DNA of 64,000 bases from Longispora albida DSM 44784 (GCF_000379825.1 NZ_KB903835.1:331637-395636), one strand, 5' to 3'; positions 33,210 through 42,110 are shown, counted from the first letter of the stretch. The notes: a model not told the origin generated them from the letters alone. Translations and numbers: made by a program.

Positions 33210-34574
33210 GTGAGCATGACGGGCCTGGCCAGAGTGACGATCGCGAGCCCGCGACGGCGGATCGACGTGGCGCTGCCCGAGGGATCCCCGGTCGCCGAGC
33301 TGCTGCCCCGCATCCTCGCCCACGCTGGTGAGGGCCTGGCCGACGAGGGGGAGACCCACGGCGGCTGGATGCTCCGCCGGGCCGACGGCACACCCCTCAC
33401 CCCCGGCCGTACCCTCACCGCCCACAACATCCACGACGGCGAAATTCTCTATCTCGTACCCCGCAGGGCACAGTGGCCCGAACTCGACTACGACGACGTG
33501 GTCGACGCCATCGCCACCGGAGCGAAGGCCCACGGGCCGGCGTGGAGCGGCCCGGCCACCCGCCGGACAGCCCTCACCATCGCCGGCGTGGCCCTGGCGC
33601 TCGGCTGGCTGGCGTTGCTGTTCCCCGTCCCGGGCAGCGGGCGGCTGATCCCTGGCCTCTTCGCCCTCGGTACCGGCCTGGTCCTCGTCGTCACCGGCAT
33701 CGTCCTCGCCCGGGCGCTCGCCGACGGCCTGGCCGGCGCGACCGTCGCCCTGTACGGCCTCCCGTACGGCTTCCTCGGCGGCCTCACCGTCCTCGCGGAC
33801 CCGGCATTCACCCCGGCGAACCTGCTCCTGGGCTCGGCGGCCCTGCTGGTCCTCGCCGTCACCGGGTACGCGGGCGTGGCCGACACCCCGCGCTTCTTCG
33901 CAGCGGCGATCACCACGGCCCTGTACGGGCTCCTCGGCGGCCTCCTGGCGCTGTGGCTCGGCCCGGCCGGCGCGGCTGCCCTGGTCGCGACAGCCCTCCT
34001 GGGCCTGACCGCCGCGTACCCGCTGCTGTCCATGCGCCTCGGCAAGCTCCCCGTACCCGCCGTCACGATCCCCGACGACGGCCTCGCCCCGCTGCCCGAC
34101 CGCGCCAGGGTCTTCTCCGCCGTAGCCCGCGCCGACGAACTCCTGACCGGCATGCTCCAGGCCACCCTCGTCACCTGGGCGGCCACGGCAGCCATTCTGA
34201 CCCTCCACGCTGGAGTGCCGGCCGGCATCCTGGTCCTGGTCGTCTCGGCGGCGCTGATCCTCCGGGCCCGGCTCTTCCCGGCCGTCCGGCACCGCCTGCC
34301 GCTCCTGGTCTCCGGCGTACTCGGCCTGACAGCCCTGACCCTCACGCTCCTGGCCGCGGCGTCACCCGCCGTCCGCCTCGTGGCGGGCTTCGGCACGCTG
34401 CTCGTGCTCGCCGGAGCCGTCCTCACCGCCGGGCTCGTCTACTCCCGCCGGACCCCGTCCCCGTACCTCGGCCGGGCAGCCGACATCCTCGACGTCGTCC
34501 TCGTCATCTCGGTCGTCCCGGTCGCCTGCTCCGTCCTCGGGCTGTACTCCCTGCTCCGGGGCCTGGGCGGCTAA
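33210..34574 (+). CDS. eccD: EccD, ubiquitin-like domain plus polytopic membrane channel component
   Basis: A 454-residue ESX core protein. Residues 1-95 form a YukD-like ubiquitin fold (ARVTIASPRRRIDVALPEG; HNIHDGEILYLVPR). About eleven membrane helices follow from residue 115 to the end. EccD dimers line the membrane face of the ESX pore. GTG 33210 fits the leaderless -10 spacing; ATG 33216 is a minor alternative. It is divergent from the M13-eccC operon and converges (14-bp gap) on the eccE-side operon. The highly hydrophobic pattern and ubiquitin fold leave little doubt. Confidence 0.95.
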   Translation: MSMTGLARVTIASPRRRIDVALPEGSPVAELLPRILAHAGEGLADEGETHGGWMLRRADGTPLTPGRTLTAHNIHDGEILYLVPRRAQWPELDYDDVVDAIATGAKAHGPAWSGPATRRTALTIAGVALALGWLALLFPVPGSGRLIPGLFALGTGLVLVVTGIVLARALADGLAGATVALYGLPYGFLGGLTVLADPAFTPANLLLGSAALLVLAVTGYAGVADTPRFFAAAITTALYGLLGGLLALWLGPAGAAALVATALLGLTAAYPLLSMRLGKLPVPAVTIPDDGLAPLPDRARVFSAVARADELLTGMLQATLVTWAATAAILTLHAGVPAGILVLVVSAALILRARLFPAVRHRLPLLVSGVLGLTALTLTLLAAASPAVRLVAGFGTLLVLAGAVLTAGLVYSRRTPSPYLGRAADILDVVLVISVVPVACSVLGLYSLLRGLGG

Positions 34575-34588
34575 CCTGCGGACAGGCC

Positions 34589-35263
34589 CTAGAAGCGGTT
34601 CGGGGCGCCGATCAGCTGGCGTTCCACAGCTGTCGTCCCCAGTAGTGCCCAGCGGACCGAGCCCTGGCTGACGACCGTCACCATGTCGGCGCGGATCCGG
34701 TGCAGCCAGTCCTGCACGTCGGACAGGCCGAGGGCCGAGGAGGCCAGGGCCGACTCGATCTCGGTGAGCGGCTGGAGCACGACGAGGTGCGCGCGGACCA
34801 GCATGTCGATGTCCCAGGCCGTCAGGTCCTCGCGGATGACCAGGGTCGTCCGCCAGTTCGCCGCAGAGGTGTCCGGGAGGTCGCCGACCTGGGGGCCGAC
34901 GTCGACGATCAGGAGCTGCGGCCGGTTGGCGGTCGGGGCGGGCAGCGCCGAGCCCGGAGTCGCGTACACCAGCAGGTCCGGTGCCCCGGCCCCGTGCGTG
35001 AACGGCTGCCACGCCGCCGGGCGGGCCGACATGATGACGACCTGGGCGCCGAGCGCCAGCGCCCGGAAGGCGAGCAGCTGCGCGCACCGCAGCCCGCCGA
35101 CCAGGACGGCCTTCGTCGGCTCCGGCCGGAAGATCCGGGCGACGACCGGCTGCTTCTGCCGGTTGGTGCCGATCAGGAGCCCGGCCCCGCCCGCGTGGAT
35201 CTCCAGCGCCCCGAGAGCGGCCGGGCTGGCGAGCTGGGGGTCGAGGGTGCCGAACAGGGTCAC
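34589..35263 (-). CDS. ESX-associated unknown protein downstream of eccE
   Basis: A 224-residue soluble alpha/beta protein. Alternating strands and helices (KAVLVGGLRCAQLLAFRALALGAQVVIMSA; QLLIVDVGPQVGDLP; TTLVIREDLTAWDIDMLVRAHLVVLQPL) resemble a degenerate P-loop or Rossmann-type fold without a Walker A. The start is GTG 35263, 13 bp after eccE, so it is in the same operon. It may be an accessory component or chaperone. No function can be assigned. Confidence 0.8.
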   Translation of the reverse strand: MTLFGTLDPQLASPAALGALEIHAGGAGLLIGTNRQKQPVVARIFRPEPTKAVLVGGLRCAQLLAFRALALGAQVVIMSARPAAWQPFTHGAGAPDLLVYATPGSALPAPTANRPQLLIVDVGPQVGDLPDTSAANWRTTLVIREDLTAWDIDMLVRAHLVVLQPLTEIESALASSALGLSDVQDWLHRIRADMVTVVSQGSVRWALLGTTAVERQLIGAPNRF

Positions 35264-35276
35264 GAGAAGAATCCGC

Positions 35277-36680
35277 TCACTTGAGGAACCCGCCGAAGGG
35301 GAGGGTCGCGGCCAGCCCGGCTGCCTGCGAGCCGCCGAGCCGGTCGACGCCGGCCCCGCTCGCCTTCAGGCTGCTGGTCAGGGCGCTGACCGCCCCGCCG
35401 AGCAGCGCCGGGGTGGGCGCGGCCAGCCGGATGCCCATCTCGACGGCGACCAGCTCTGGCTCGGCGTCGCCACCCGGCAGGTCGGCCGGGCGGACGTCGA
35501 CGCGCCGGGCGGCCAGTGACACGGTCGTCGCCATGCCCGGTGCGGCCAGGGCGGTGGTGAGGACGTGCTTGCCGGCCTCGGTACGCGGGTCGGGCCACTT
35601 GTGCAGGCTGAGCGTGGTCTGCGCGGTCTCACCGCTCCACCACGCGCCCCACGTCTCGTACCCGATCGGCCCGGGGCTCGCCGCGCTCACGCTGGCCACG
35701 CCGACGGAGCCGACGGCTGCGGACCCGCGTACCGGATGGCTCCCCGGCGGCAGGTGGGCGAGCAGGCCGACGGCCGCGAGGACCTCTTCCCTGTCCAGGG
35801 TCCTGGCGAGCACCTGGTCCTGGTGGAGCCGGCGGCCGAGGCGGCGGGCGGCGCTGCCGAGCGCCTGGCGCAGGTCGGCGTCGGAGTGCGTGGTGCCTTC
35901 GCGGCCGAGGCGGATCGCGATCCACGCCCGGCGGGAGGCCGGGATGAGCCCCTCGGTGAGCTGCCGGTACGAGGTGGCGGCCGCCCCGCCCCCGACGGTC
36001 AGCGCCGGTGCTGGCGAGGCCTGGATCAGGAGCTGGAGGGTGAGCGGCGGCGAGTTCGGGTCGGCGGGCGGGAGCAGCGTCGCCGGGTTCGGCAGGCGGG
36101 TCGTGGCCTCCGAGACGAGGCCGGCGTCCATCGGGCCGAGTTCGAGCAGTGCCGTCACGCCTGCCGCGTGCTCGACGACGCCGACGCCCTGCCCGTCGAC
36201 CTCCACGCTCGTCACCAGCGTCGCCGGGGCGAGGAAGTCGAGAAGCGCCGAACGCGGGTCGACGTACGGCGCGGGCTGCGCGATCTTGTTCCGCATCGTG
36301 TAGCTGATCCGGGCCGCGAGGTACTGGTAGAGCCACTTGCGCTGGAGCCGCACCGCCGTGAGCAGGAAGACGATCAGCGCGAGCAGCCCTGCGACGGCCA
36401 GCGGGACGATGCCCTGGCCCATCGCTGCGAGCACCCCGGCGATCGCGAGCTGCCAGGCCAGCAGGTGCACGGCGGGAATGCCGAACAGCACACCCGGCTT
36501 CCGTGGCGGCCTGGGCGGCATCGCCGCGGGACCGGCACCCGGTCGCGGCCCGCCGTACGCGGCAGCTGACCCGTACACCGTGGCGGAACTCGTCGGACCG
36601 ACCGCCCCTGCGGCACCGTACACACCACCGGGCCGGGCAGGAGGCGAGGACACGGACGCCTGACCATGCACGCTCGTCAC
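35277..36680 (-). CDS. eccE: EccE, type VII secretion membrane protein
   Basis: A 467-residue protein. The N-terminal 65 residues are Pro/Gly/Ala-rich and disordered. Two adjacent membrane helices (about 68-84 IPAVHLLAWQLAIAGVL and 92-107 VPLAVAGLLALIVFLL) lead to a large EccE-type domain with SRRAWIAIRLGREGTTHSDADLRQALGSAARRLGRRLHQ. EccE sits at the periphery of the ESX membrane complex. GTG 36680 has GGGGGG 8 nt upstream. It is divergent from eccB, 89 bp away, and is followed by the 224-aa gene. Confidence 0.92.
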   Translation of the reverse strand: MTSVHGQASVSSPPARPGGVYGAAGAVGPTSSATVYGSAAAYGGPRPGAGPAAMPPRPPRKPGVLFGIPAVHLLAWQLAIAGVLAAMGQGIVPLAVAGLLALIVFLLTAVRLQRKWLYQYLAARISYTMRNKIAQPAPYVDPRSALLDFLAPATLVTSVEVDGQGVGVVEHAAGVTALLELGPMDAGLVSEATTRLPNPATLLPPADPNSPPLTLQLLIQASPAPALTVGGGAAATSYRQLTEGLIPASRRAWIAIRLGREGTTHSDADLRQALGSAARRLGRRLHQDQVLARTLDREEVLAAVGLLAHLPPGSHPVRGSAAVGSVGVASVSAASPGPIGYETWGAWWSGETAQTTLSLHKWPDPRTEAGKHVLTTALAAPGMATTVSLAARRVDVRPADLPGGDAEPELVAVEMGIRLAAPTPALLGGAVSALTSSLKASGAGVDRLGGSQAAGLAATLPFGGFLK

Positions 36681-36757
36681 GCTGCAACCCCCCTTCTCTC
36701 GGCCGGCCCCATGCTATTCGAGCCGTGCCAGGGGTGTCGATCTGCCGAGGTAAGTCA

Positions 36758-36763
36758 TAGCCT
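36758..36763 (+). promoter_or_regulatory. Leaderless-type -10 (TAGCCT) for eccB
   Basis: TAGCCT ends 6 nt before ATG 36770, in the eccE-eccB divergent gap. Confidence 0.5.
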
Positions 36764-36769
36764 GAGCGG

Positions 36770-38182
36770 ATGTCGGAGCGGCGCGACCAGTTGCAGTCGT
36801 ACCAGTTCGTGATGCAGCGGGTCGTGTCGGCGCTGGTCATGCGGGAGACCGATCCGGTCCGCTCGCCGTTTCGCCGTGCGGCTGGCGCGATGCTGGCCAG
36901 CGTGATGGTGGCGATCATCGCCCTCGCCGGGGTCGCGCTGTTCGGTGTGATCTCGCCCGGCGGTAACACGTCCTGGAAGAACGAGGGCGCGATTGTTATC
37001 GAAAAGGAGACAGGTGCCCGCTATGTCTATCTCGGCGGGAAGCTGCACCCGGTAGCCAACTACGCCTCCGCGCTCCTGCTCGCCAAGTCGGCCAGCGCCA
37101 AGCCGGTGTCCGTCGCCCGCGCCTCGATCAGCGGCGTGACCCGGGGCAGGCCGCTCGGCATCCCCGGCGCACCCGACTCGCTGCCTTCCGCCAGGAACGT
37201 CAGCACGTCTGCCTGGTCACTGTGCTCACGCCAGCTCCAGGACACTGCCGGTGCCACGAAAACAGAATCCATTGTGTACGTGGGCCGCGAAGCCACCCAG
37301 GCCAAGCCGCTGGCGGACAACGCGCTGATCGCGAAGAGCGCCTCCGGCGTCACGTACCTCGTCTGGCACGGCCACCGGTACGCCATCCGGGACGCCCAGC
37401 TCATCCTCCCGGCCCTCGGCTTCAGTGAAGCCCCCGCCGGCCTGGCCCCGGCCTGGCTCAACGCGCTGCCGTCCGGTGCCGACCTCGCCCGCATCGCCGT
37501 ACCGGCACGCGGCACGCCCAGCAAGCTCCCGAACGTCAGGACCGGCCAGGTCGTGCTGATCGAGACCCAGGGCGGCGAGCGCCAGTACCACGTGGCGCTG
37601 GCCGACGGGCTGGCCGCGATCACCCAGGTGCAGGCCGACATCCTGCTCGGCGACCCGGAAACCCCGGCGGCCCAGCAGGGCGCGCTGCGGATGAGCCCGG
37701 CCGAGTACGCGACCTCGCCGCGTGCCGGCTCCCTCATCCCCGAGGCCGGCCCGGCCGCCCCGCCAGCCACGACACCGAAGTCCACCCGGCCGGCGCGCGC
37801 CGACGCGGCCATCTGTGCCACGTACCGCGACGCTTCCGGCTCCCCGGAGATCACCCTCGACGCGACAGCCCAGGTACCCGACGCCACCCCCGCCACCGGC
37901 GGCTCCACCAGGGACGGCGCGCTCCTCGCGGACCGGATCATCGTCGAACCAGGCTCCGGAGCCCTGGTCAGCGCCCTGCCCTCGCCGACAGCCCCGGCCG
38001 GCAGCCTCGCGATCGTCACCGACCTCGGCGTCCGCTACCCGATCCCGGCCCCGGACGTCCAGAAGATGCTCGGCTACGCCACCACGACCCCGCTCCGCCT
38101 CCCGGCAGCCCTCGTCGCCCTGATCCCGGCCGGCCCACCCCTCGACCCGGCAACCGCCCTGACCCCAGTGCTACTTAACTAG
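36770..38182 (+). CDS. eccB: EccB, type VII secretion core component
   Basis: A 470-residue bitopic protein. The hallmark N-terminus RRDQLQSYQFVMQRVVSALVMRETDP is cytoplasmic. One membrane helix (about 44-62) follows, then an extracytoplasmic EccB R-domain with two conserved cysteines (WSLCSRQ, AAICATY). The repeat regions (GVTYLVWHGHRYAIRD; ALADGLAAITQVQADILLGDP; GVRYPIPAPDVQKMLGY) are typical. It bridges the inner-membrane complex to the outside and mycosin. The end of the gene contains the first half-site of the fic operator array. Confidence 0.96.
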   Translation: MSERRDQLQSYQFVMQRVVSALVMRETDPVRSPFRRAAGAMLASVMVAIIALAGVALFGVISPGGNTSWKNEGAIVIEKETGARYVYLGGKLHPVANYASALLLAKSASAKPVSVARASISGVTRGRPLGIPGAPDSLPSARNVSTSAWSLCSRQLQDTAGATKTESIVYVGREATQAKPLADNALIAKSASGVTYLVWHGHRYAIRDAQLILPALGFSEAPAGLAPAWLNALPSGADLARIAVPARGTPSKLPNVRTGQVVLIETQGGERQYHVALADGLAAITQVQADILLGDPETPAAQQGALRMSPAEYATSPRAGSLIPEAGPAAPPATTPKSTRPARADAAICATYRDASGSPEITLDATAQVPDATPATGGSTRDGALLADRIIVEPGSGALVSALPSPTAPAGSLAIVTDLGVRYPIPAPDVQKMLGYATTTPLRLPAALVALIPAGPPLDPATALTPVLLN

Positions 38183-38298
38183 CATTACGCCGATCCAGTG
38201 ATACCAAACCAGGGGTTAGGTATCATAGGACTACTGTGCTGTGATACTTAGGGGCAGTTAAGTATCATAACTTCCGGCCAATGGAAGGTAAGTAGCAT
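38168..38298. promoter_or_regulatory. Array of six operator half-sites upstream of fic
   Basis: Half-sites resemble RTG(A/C)TAC(T/C)TA: plus-oriented at 38168-38177 (inside eccB), 38198-38205 and 38241-38250; inverted at 38219-38226, 38259-38268 and 38289-38298. They form nested inverted pairs, the best being GTGATACTTA/TAAGTATCAT with an 8-bp gap. The last touches the TTG start of fic, after a GGAAGG ribosome site (38283-38288). Probably an autorepressor or Fic-linked operator; this DNA is AT-rich for the window. Confidence 0.7.
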
Positions 38299-39449
38299 TG
38301 CGAGTCGAGGATTTCACCCCTGATAGGCGGAAACACGTAGTTCTCGCGGAGCGCGGCTACCGGGCGTTCGTCCCACCGCCACTGACGCCCGAGATCCAGA
38401 TCGACTACGAGCTGATGGTCAGGCTGTCCTCTGCCGACCGGGCACTGGGGGAGCTGGCGGGCCTCGGCCGAGGGCTGCCGAACCCGCATCTGCTGTCTCG
38501 CGCCCTGGCCCGCCGCGAGGCCGTGCTGTCCAGCCGGATCGAAGGAACGCAGGCCTCGCTGTCAGAGCTGGCGATGTTCGAAGTGGATCGCCCGCCGGGA
38601 CATGACTACGACGACGTACGCGAGGTGTACAACTACCTCGACGCGATGGATCACGTACTCGATCCGGGCCGCCGGTTGCCGTTGAGCCTTTCCCTGCTGA
38701 GGGAGGCACACAGCATCCTGTTGACCGGCGTTCGGGGCGGCTACGCGACGCCTGGGGAGTTCCGGCGGTCCCAGAACTGGATCGGGCCTGCCGGGGCGGT
38801 CATCGACACCGCGCCATACGTGCCGCCTCCACCGGAACAGATGTGGGAATGCCTCGACGCCTTCGAGAAGCACATGCATGCCGAGCATCGCCTCCCTCCG
38901 CTGCTCACGATCGCGGCACTGCACTATCAGTTCGAAGCGATTCACCCCTTCGTCGACGGCAACGGGAGAGTCGGGCGTCTTCTGGTCGTGCTGCTCCTGA
39001 TCGAGTGGGGCCTGCTCCCCGGTCCGCTGCTGGACCTCTCCGCATACATCGAACCCCGGCGAGACCGCTACTACGACGGCCTGCTCCGAGTGTCCACGGA
39101 AGGGGACTGGACGGGCTGGTTCGCGTTCTTCCTCGAGGTCATCGAGCAGCAGGCGCGGGACGCGGGCGCCCGGGCAAGGCGTCTCCACCTCCTGCGGGAC
39201 GAGCTGCGCGGGCAAGTCGCCACCGCGAAATCCAGTGGCCTGCTGGCGATCCTGGTGGACTCGCTGTTCGAGGTGCCGGCTGTGACGATCAACCGGGCCA
39301 AAGACGTGCTGGGTGTGTCCCACCGTGCCGCGTCCATGAACATCGCCAAGCTCACCGAGGCCGGCATCCTCCGCGAACTGCCCAGCCGGGGCCGGACGCG
39401 GCTGTTCGTCGCGCCAGCCATCATCGCCACGGTCGAGGGCAGCGAATAA
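38298..39449 (+). CDS. Fic-domain AMPylase candidate with N-terminal inhibitory motif and C-terminal winged helix
   Basis: A 383-residue class II Fic protein. The active loop is canonical, HPFVDGNGRVGR at residues 216-227, so His216 and the anion-binding Asn/Arg are present. The inhibitory motif S-S-R-I-E-G (residues 78-83) fits (S/T)xxxE(G/N). After the Fic core, residues ~300-375 form a winged-helix-like region (FEVPAVTINRAKDVLGVSHRAASMNIAKLTEAGILREL). Such proteins transfer AMP to target hydroxyls and may self-regulate transcription through the C-terminal domain. The start is TTG 38298 with GGAAGG 9 nt upstream. It lies 115 bp after eccB, within the ESX region. Confidence 0.93.
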   Translation: MRVEDFTPDRRKHVVLAERGYRAFVPPPLTPEIQIDYELMVRLSSADRALGELAGLGRGLPNPHLLSRALARREAVLSSRIEGTQASLSELAMFEVDRPPGHDYDDVREVYNYLDAMDHVLDPGRRLPLSLSLLREAHSILLTGVRGGYATPGEFRRSQNWIGPAGAVIDTAPYVPPPPEQMWECLDAFEKHMHAEHRLPPLLTIAALHYQFEAIHPFVDGNGRVGRLLVVLLLIEWGLLPGPLLDLSAYIEPRRDRYYDGLLRVSTEGDWTGWFAFFLEVIEQQARDAGARARRLHLLRDELRGQVATAKSSGLLAILVDSLFEVPAVTINRAKDVLGVSHRAASMNIAKLTEAGILRELPSRGRTRLFVAPAIIATVEGSE

Positions 39450-39514
39450 ATTCTGGGATCGCGTACAACCCGGGGGTATAGCCGTGAGCACCTGGTCCTC
39501 ACACCGCGCAAGTC

Positions 39515-40651
39515 CTAGGGGCGGTTCCGCAAGCGCCCGGGTCGCCACGACCGGCGGCGGCCCCGGGGAAGTACGGCGGCGGCTGCGGCGATGAGGGCGG
39601 CCAGGGCCACGCCTGCCGCAGCCAGGATCAGGCCGAGGCGTTGCGTGCGGGCGGCGGCCTCGGAGACCGGTACCCGGGAGACTTCCGGGACCGGGGCGGC
39701 CACAGCTGGCCCGCCGGAAGCGAGTTCCTCCGTCAGTGCCCGGTACGGGGAGACGATGCCGTGGCCGTAAGCGTCGCTGCGCCGCCCGCCCGGGGCCGGG
39801 TCGGCGGTGGCGAGCAGCCGGGCGGTGACCTCAGAAGCACGCAGCCCCGGGCGGTACTGGCGGATGAGGGCGGCACTCGCGCTCACGAACGCCGTCGCGA
39901 AACTCGTACCGCTGACCGTCGTGTGCCCGCTCTGCCTGGCGAGGGTGAGCACCCCGGCCCCGGGAGCGACCAGGTCCACATATGACCCGGTCTGCGACTC
40001 CGCGTACCGCAGGCCGGCCGCGTCGATCGCGCCGACGCCGATCACCCCGTCGTACGCCGCCGGATAGGGGACCTTCTTCCCGGTCGTCTCGTTGTTCCCG
40101 GCTGCCGCGACAACCACGGCGTCCCTGTCCTGCGCGTACTGGATCGCGGCCCGCAGCGCCGGGCTGTCGGCGTCCACCAGGGACAGGTTGATGACCTTCG
40201 CCCCGCTGTCCGCCGCGTACCGGATGGCTTCCACCAGCCCGGTCGCGCTCGCCCGGCCCGGGTCCGTGACGCGGAGCGGGAGGATGCGCACGCCGGGGGC
40301 CAGGCCGCGGAACCCGACGCCGGTGACGGCCCGCGCGGCGATGAGGCCGGCCACGCCGGTGCCGTGGCCCGTGCAGTCCTGTGCGCCGTCCCCGCCGGTA
40401 CCGGCAAAGTCTTTTCCTGGCTCGACACGGCCCGCCAGCTGGGGCACCGCGCCGTCCACCCCCGAGTCGACCACAGCGACCAGGATCCCGGAGCCGGTGG
40501 CCAGCGGCGCGATCCGGTCCGCGCCGAGATACTGCTGAGCCCACGGCTTCGCGGCCGTGACCTGCCCTGGTGGCGCGCAGTCCGCAGCGCGTGCCGGGGC
40601 TGGGACGAGCAGCGACCCGGCAGCCAGAGCCCCGACCAGTACCCGCCGCAT
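39515..40651 (-). CDS. mycP: Mycosin, copy 2
   Basis: A 378-residue S8 protease with signal peptide (to about ARA, residue 22), Asp62 (VVDSGVDG), His96 (CTGHGTGVAG) and Ser in SGTSFATAFVSA. The pair Cys25 and Cys93 may form the disulfide typical of mycosins. It ends with a membrane helix and Arg-rich tail (RLGLILAAAGVALAALIAAAAAVL, then RGRRRS). A TACCCT -10 lies 7 nt before ATG 40651. It is divergent from the SseB-domain gene and converges on fic. It is more distant in sequence from copy 1 than a recent duplicate would be. Confidence 0.95.
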   Translation of the reverse strand: MRRVLVGALAAGSLLVPAPARAADCAPPGQVTAAKPWAQQYLGADRIAPLATGSGILVAVVDSGVDGAVPQLAGRVEPGKDFAGTGGDGAQDCTGHGTGVAGLIAARAVTGVGFRGLAPGVRILPLRVTDPGRASATGLVEAIRYAADSGAKVINLSLVDADSPALRAAIQYAQDRDAVVVAAAGNNETTGKKVPYPAAYDGVIGVGAIDAAGLRYAESQTGSYVDLVAPGAGVLTLARQSGHTTVSGTSFATAFVSASAALIRQYRPGLRASEVTARLLATADPAPGGRRSDAYGHGIVSPYRALTEELASGGPAVAAPVPEVSRVPVSEAAARTQRLGLILAAAGVALAALIAAAAAVLPRGRRRSWRPGRLRNRP

Positions 40652-40727
40652 AGCCGACAGGGTAACGCCATCCGCCCGGAGGCGAGAGCCGGCAAAATCG
40701 GCGACCCACGATGTGGCCTGTGGGTTG

Positions 40728-40733
40728 TAAGTT
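40728..40733 (+). promoter_or_regulatory. Leaderless-type -10 (TAAGTT) for SseB-domain gene
   Basis: TAAGTT ends 6 nt before GTG 40740. The in-frame ATG at 40734 abuts the hexamer and is unlikely to be in the mRNA. Confidence 0.45.
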
Positions 40734-40739
40734 ATGGGC

Positions 40740-41600
40740 GTGGTGACCCCGGCGAATGAACTGGAGGCCGCGCTGCTGCAGGCAGCCGGCGGAGCTGGCA
40801 CGGACGGGTTCCTGTCCCAGCTGCTCCTGGCCAGGGTGCTGCTGCCAGCCCCGGCAGGCCTGCGTTTCGACGTCCGGCCGGGCGATCCCGACTTCCCCTG
40901 GGCTCCTGAGCTGGTCTCCGGAGTGCCCCACCAGGCCGTCTACACCTCGCAGGAGCGGCTCGGCGACCGGCCGTCGGCCCGGGTGAAGTTCGCCCGCCTG
41001 ATCGGTTCCTGGCCGGACGCCGCCTGGTCGCTCAGCCTCAATCCTGGTACGCCGTTCAGCGCCACCCTCCCCGGCGAGCAGGTCGTCGCGCTGGCCGGCT
41101 GGGCCGCCGAGGTCGGCCTGACCGGCGAGGGCGAGACGGGCGTCATGCCGGTGCCGCCGGCCGCGCCACCGGGCCCGACGATGATGGCCAAGCCGCTGAC
41201 CCGCCGCGAGCTGGAGTTCTATCTCGAACGCGGCTACGACCGGGTCGCTGGCTTCGTCTACCGGCGGGCCGACATCTCGCACCTCACCACAGCACAGGCC
41301 ATCTCGGCCGCCGTGGGCCGCGAGTTCACCGACTGCGTGCTGACCTGGGCTGCCCACCGGGAGGATCTGTACCGGATTCCGTACGGCGGCCGGGACGAGC
41401 AGGCCATGATCGCGATCGAGGGCTGGGTGATCGAGCGTGCGCCGTTCCGTGGCAGCGGGTTCGCGCCGGGGGAGAGCGGTGACGTGATTCCGGAGTTCAA
41501 AGTGGACAGTGCCCGGCTGCCGCACGGCGCGACGATCGGCCGCCTCAGCGGCGAGCTGATCGCCACCTTCGACGCGGACACCGACGGATGGCGGAGGTGA
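40740..41600 (+). CDS. SseB N-terminal-domain protein of the ESX region
   Basis: A 286-residue soluble protein. The first ~110 residues resemble the SseB N-terminal fold (FLSQLLLARVLLPAP; DFPWAPELVSGVPHQAVYTSQERL; LNPGTPFSATLPGEQV). The second half (YLERGYDRVAGFVYRRADISHLTTAQAISAAVGREF) is a domain seen in ESX-linked actinobacterial proteins, with no known catalysis. The start GTG 40740 is set by the -10 spacing. It overlaps the next gene by 13 nt. The family is recurrently encoded beside ESX core genes, but its job is unknown. Confidence 0.8.
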   Translation: MVTPANELEAALLQAAGGAGTDGFLSQLLLARVLLPAPAGLRFDVRPGDPDFPWAPELVSGVPHQAVYTSQERLGDRPSARVKFARLIGSWPDAAWSLSLNPGTPFSATLPGEQVVALAGWAAEVGLTGEGETGVMPVPPAAPPGPTMMAKPLTRRELEFYLERGYDRVAGFVYRRADISHLTTAQAISAAVGREFTDCVLTWAAHREDLYRIPYGGRDEQAMIAIEGWVIERAPFRGSGFAPGESGDVIPEFKVDSARLPHGATIGRLSGELIATFDADTDGWRR

Positions 41601-41920
41601 GCCGGGACGGCTTCTACGCCCAGTACCAGGGCGTGGAGTACCGGGCGAGCCCCGACGGGCCCTCCGTGCGGCTGTACACGCCGGAGCTGCTGGTCGTGCC
41701 GGTGGCCGAGGTCGAGCTCTACTACATCCGGACGATCTGCACGTGGCGTGGCGCGCCGTTCATCGTGGTCGGCGAGCACGAGCAGTGGCTGCGCGTCGAG
41801 TACACCGGCGGCAAGGCCCCGATCGCGGAGAAGCTCGGGCTGGAGGAGTTCGACTTCGGCGTCTACCAGGGCTGGGTCCCGCGCAACCAGATCACTGGGC
41901 TCCAGGAACAGCGGATCTGA
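41588..41920 (+). CDS. Small ESX-associated unknown protein
   Basis: A 110-residue beta-rich soluble protein with SRDGFYAQYQGVEYRASPDGPSVRLYTPE, VAEVELYYIRTICTWRGAPFIVVGEHEQWLRVEY and a VYQGWVPRNQITGLQE end. It overlaps the SseB-domain gene by 13 nt, so they form a two-gene coupled unit at the edge of the ESX region. No known domain is recognised. Confidence 0.8.
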   Translation: MAEVSRDGFYAQYQGVEYRASPDGPSVRLYTPELLVVPVAEVELYYIRTICTWRGAPFIVVGEHEQWLRVEYTGGKAPIAEKLGLEEFDFGVYQGWVPRNQITGLQEQRI

Positions 41921-41940
41921 GCCGGCCGGGGAGACGTATC

Positions 41941-41985
41941 AGGGGCGGAGCGCCCGGCCCCCGTATTGCCTGGCGTTCCGCCCCT
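41941..41985. terminator. Bidirectional hairpin terminator at the ESX/ephE boundary
   Basis: A 14-bp stem (AGGGGCGGAGCGCC at 41941-41954 with 41972-41985, one G-T pair), 17-nt loop, between convergent genes. The following 100 bp carry several CTTGCC-like repeats but no gene. Confidence 0.75.
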
Positions 41986-42110
41986 CTGCCAATACCTTGC
42001 TGCACGGGGCTTGCCAGAACCTTGCCGTTCGCTTGCCGAGCCTGAACACAGGCTTGTGGTCCGCGACTTGCCCGGCTTGGGCGTGAAATGTTCCTGGGAA
42101 GACGAGAGTT

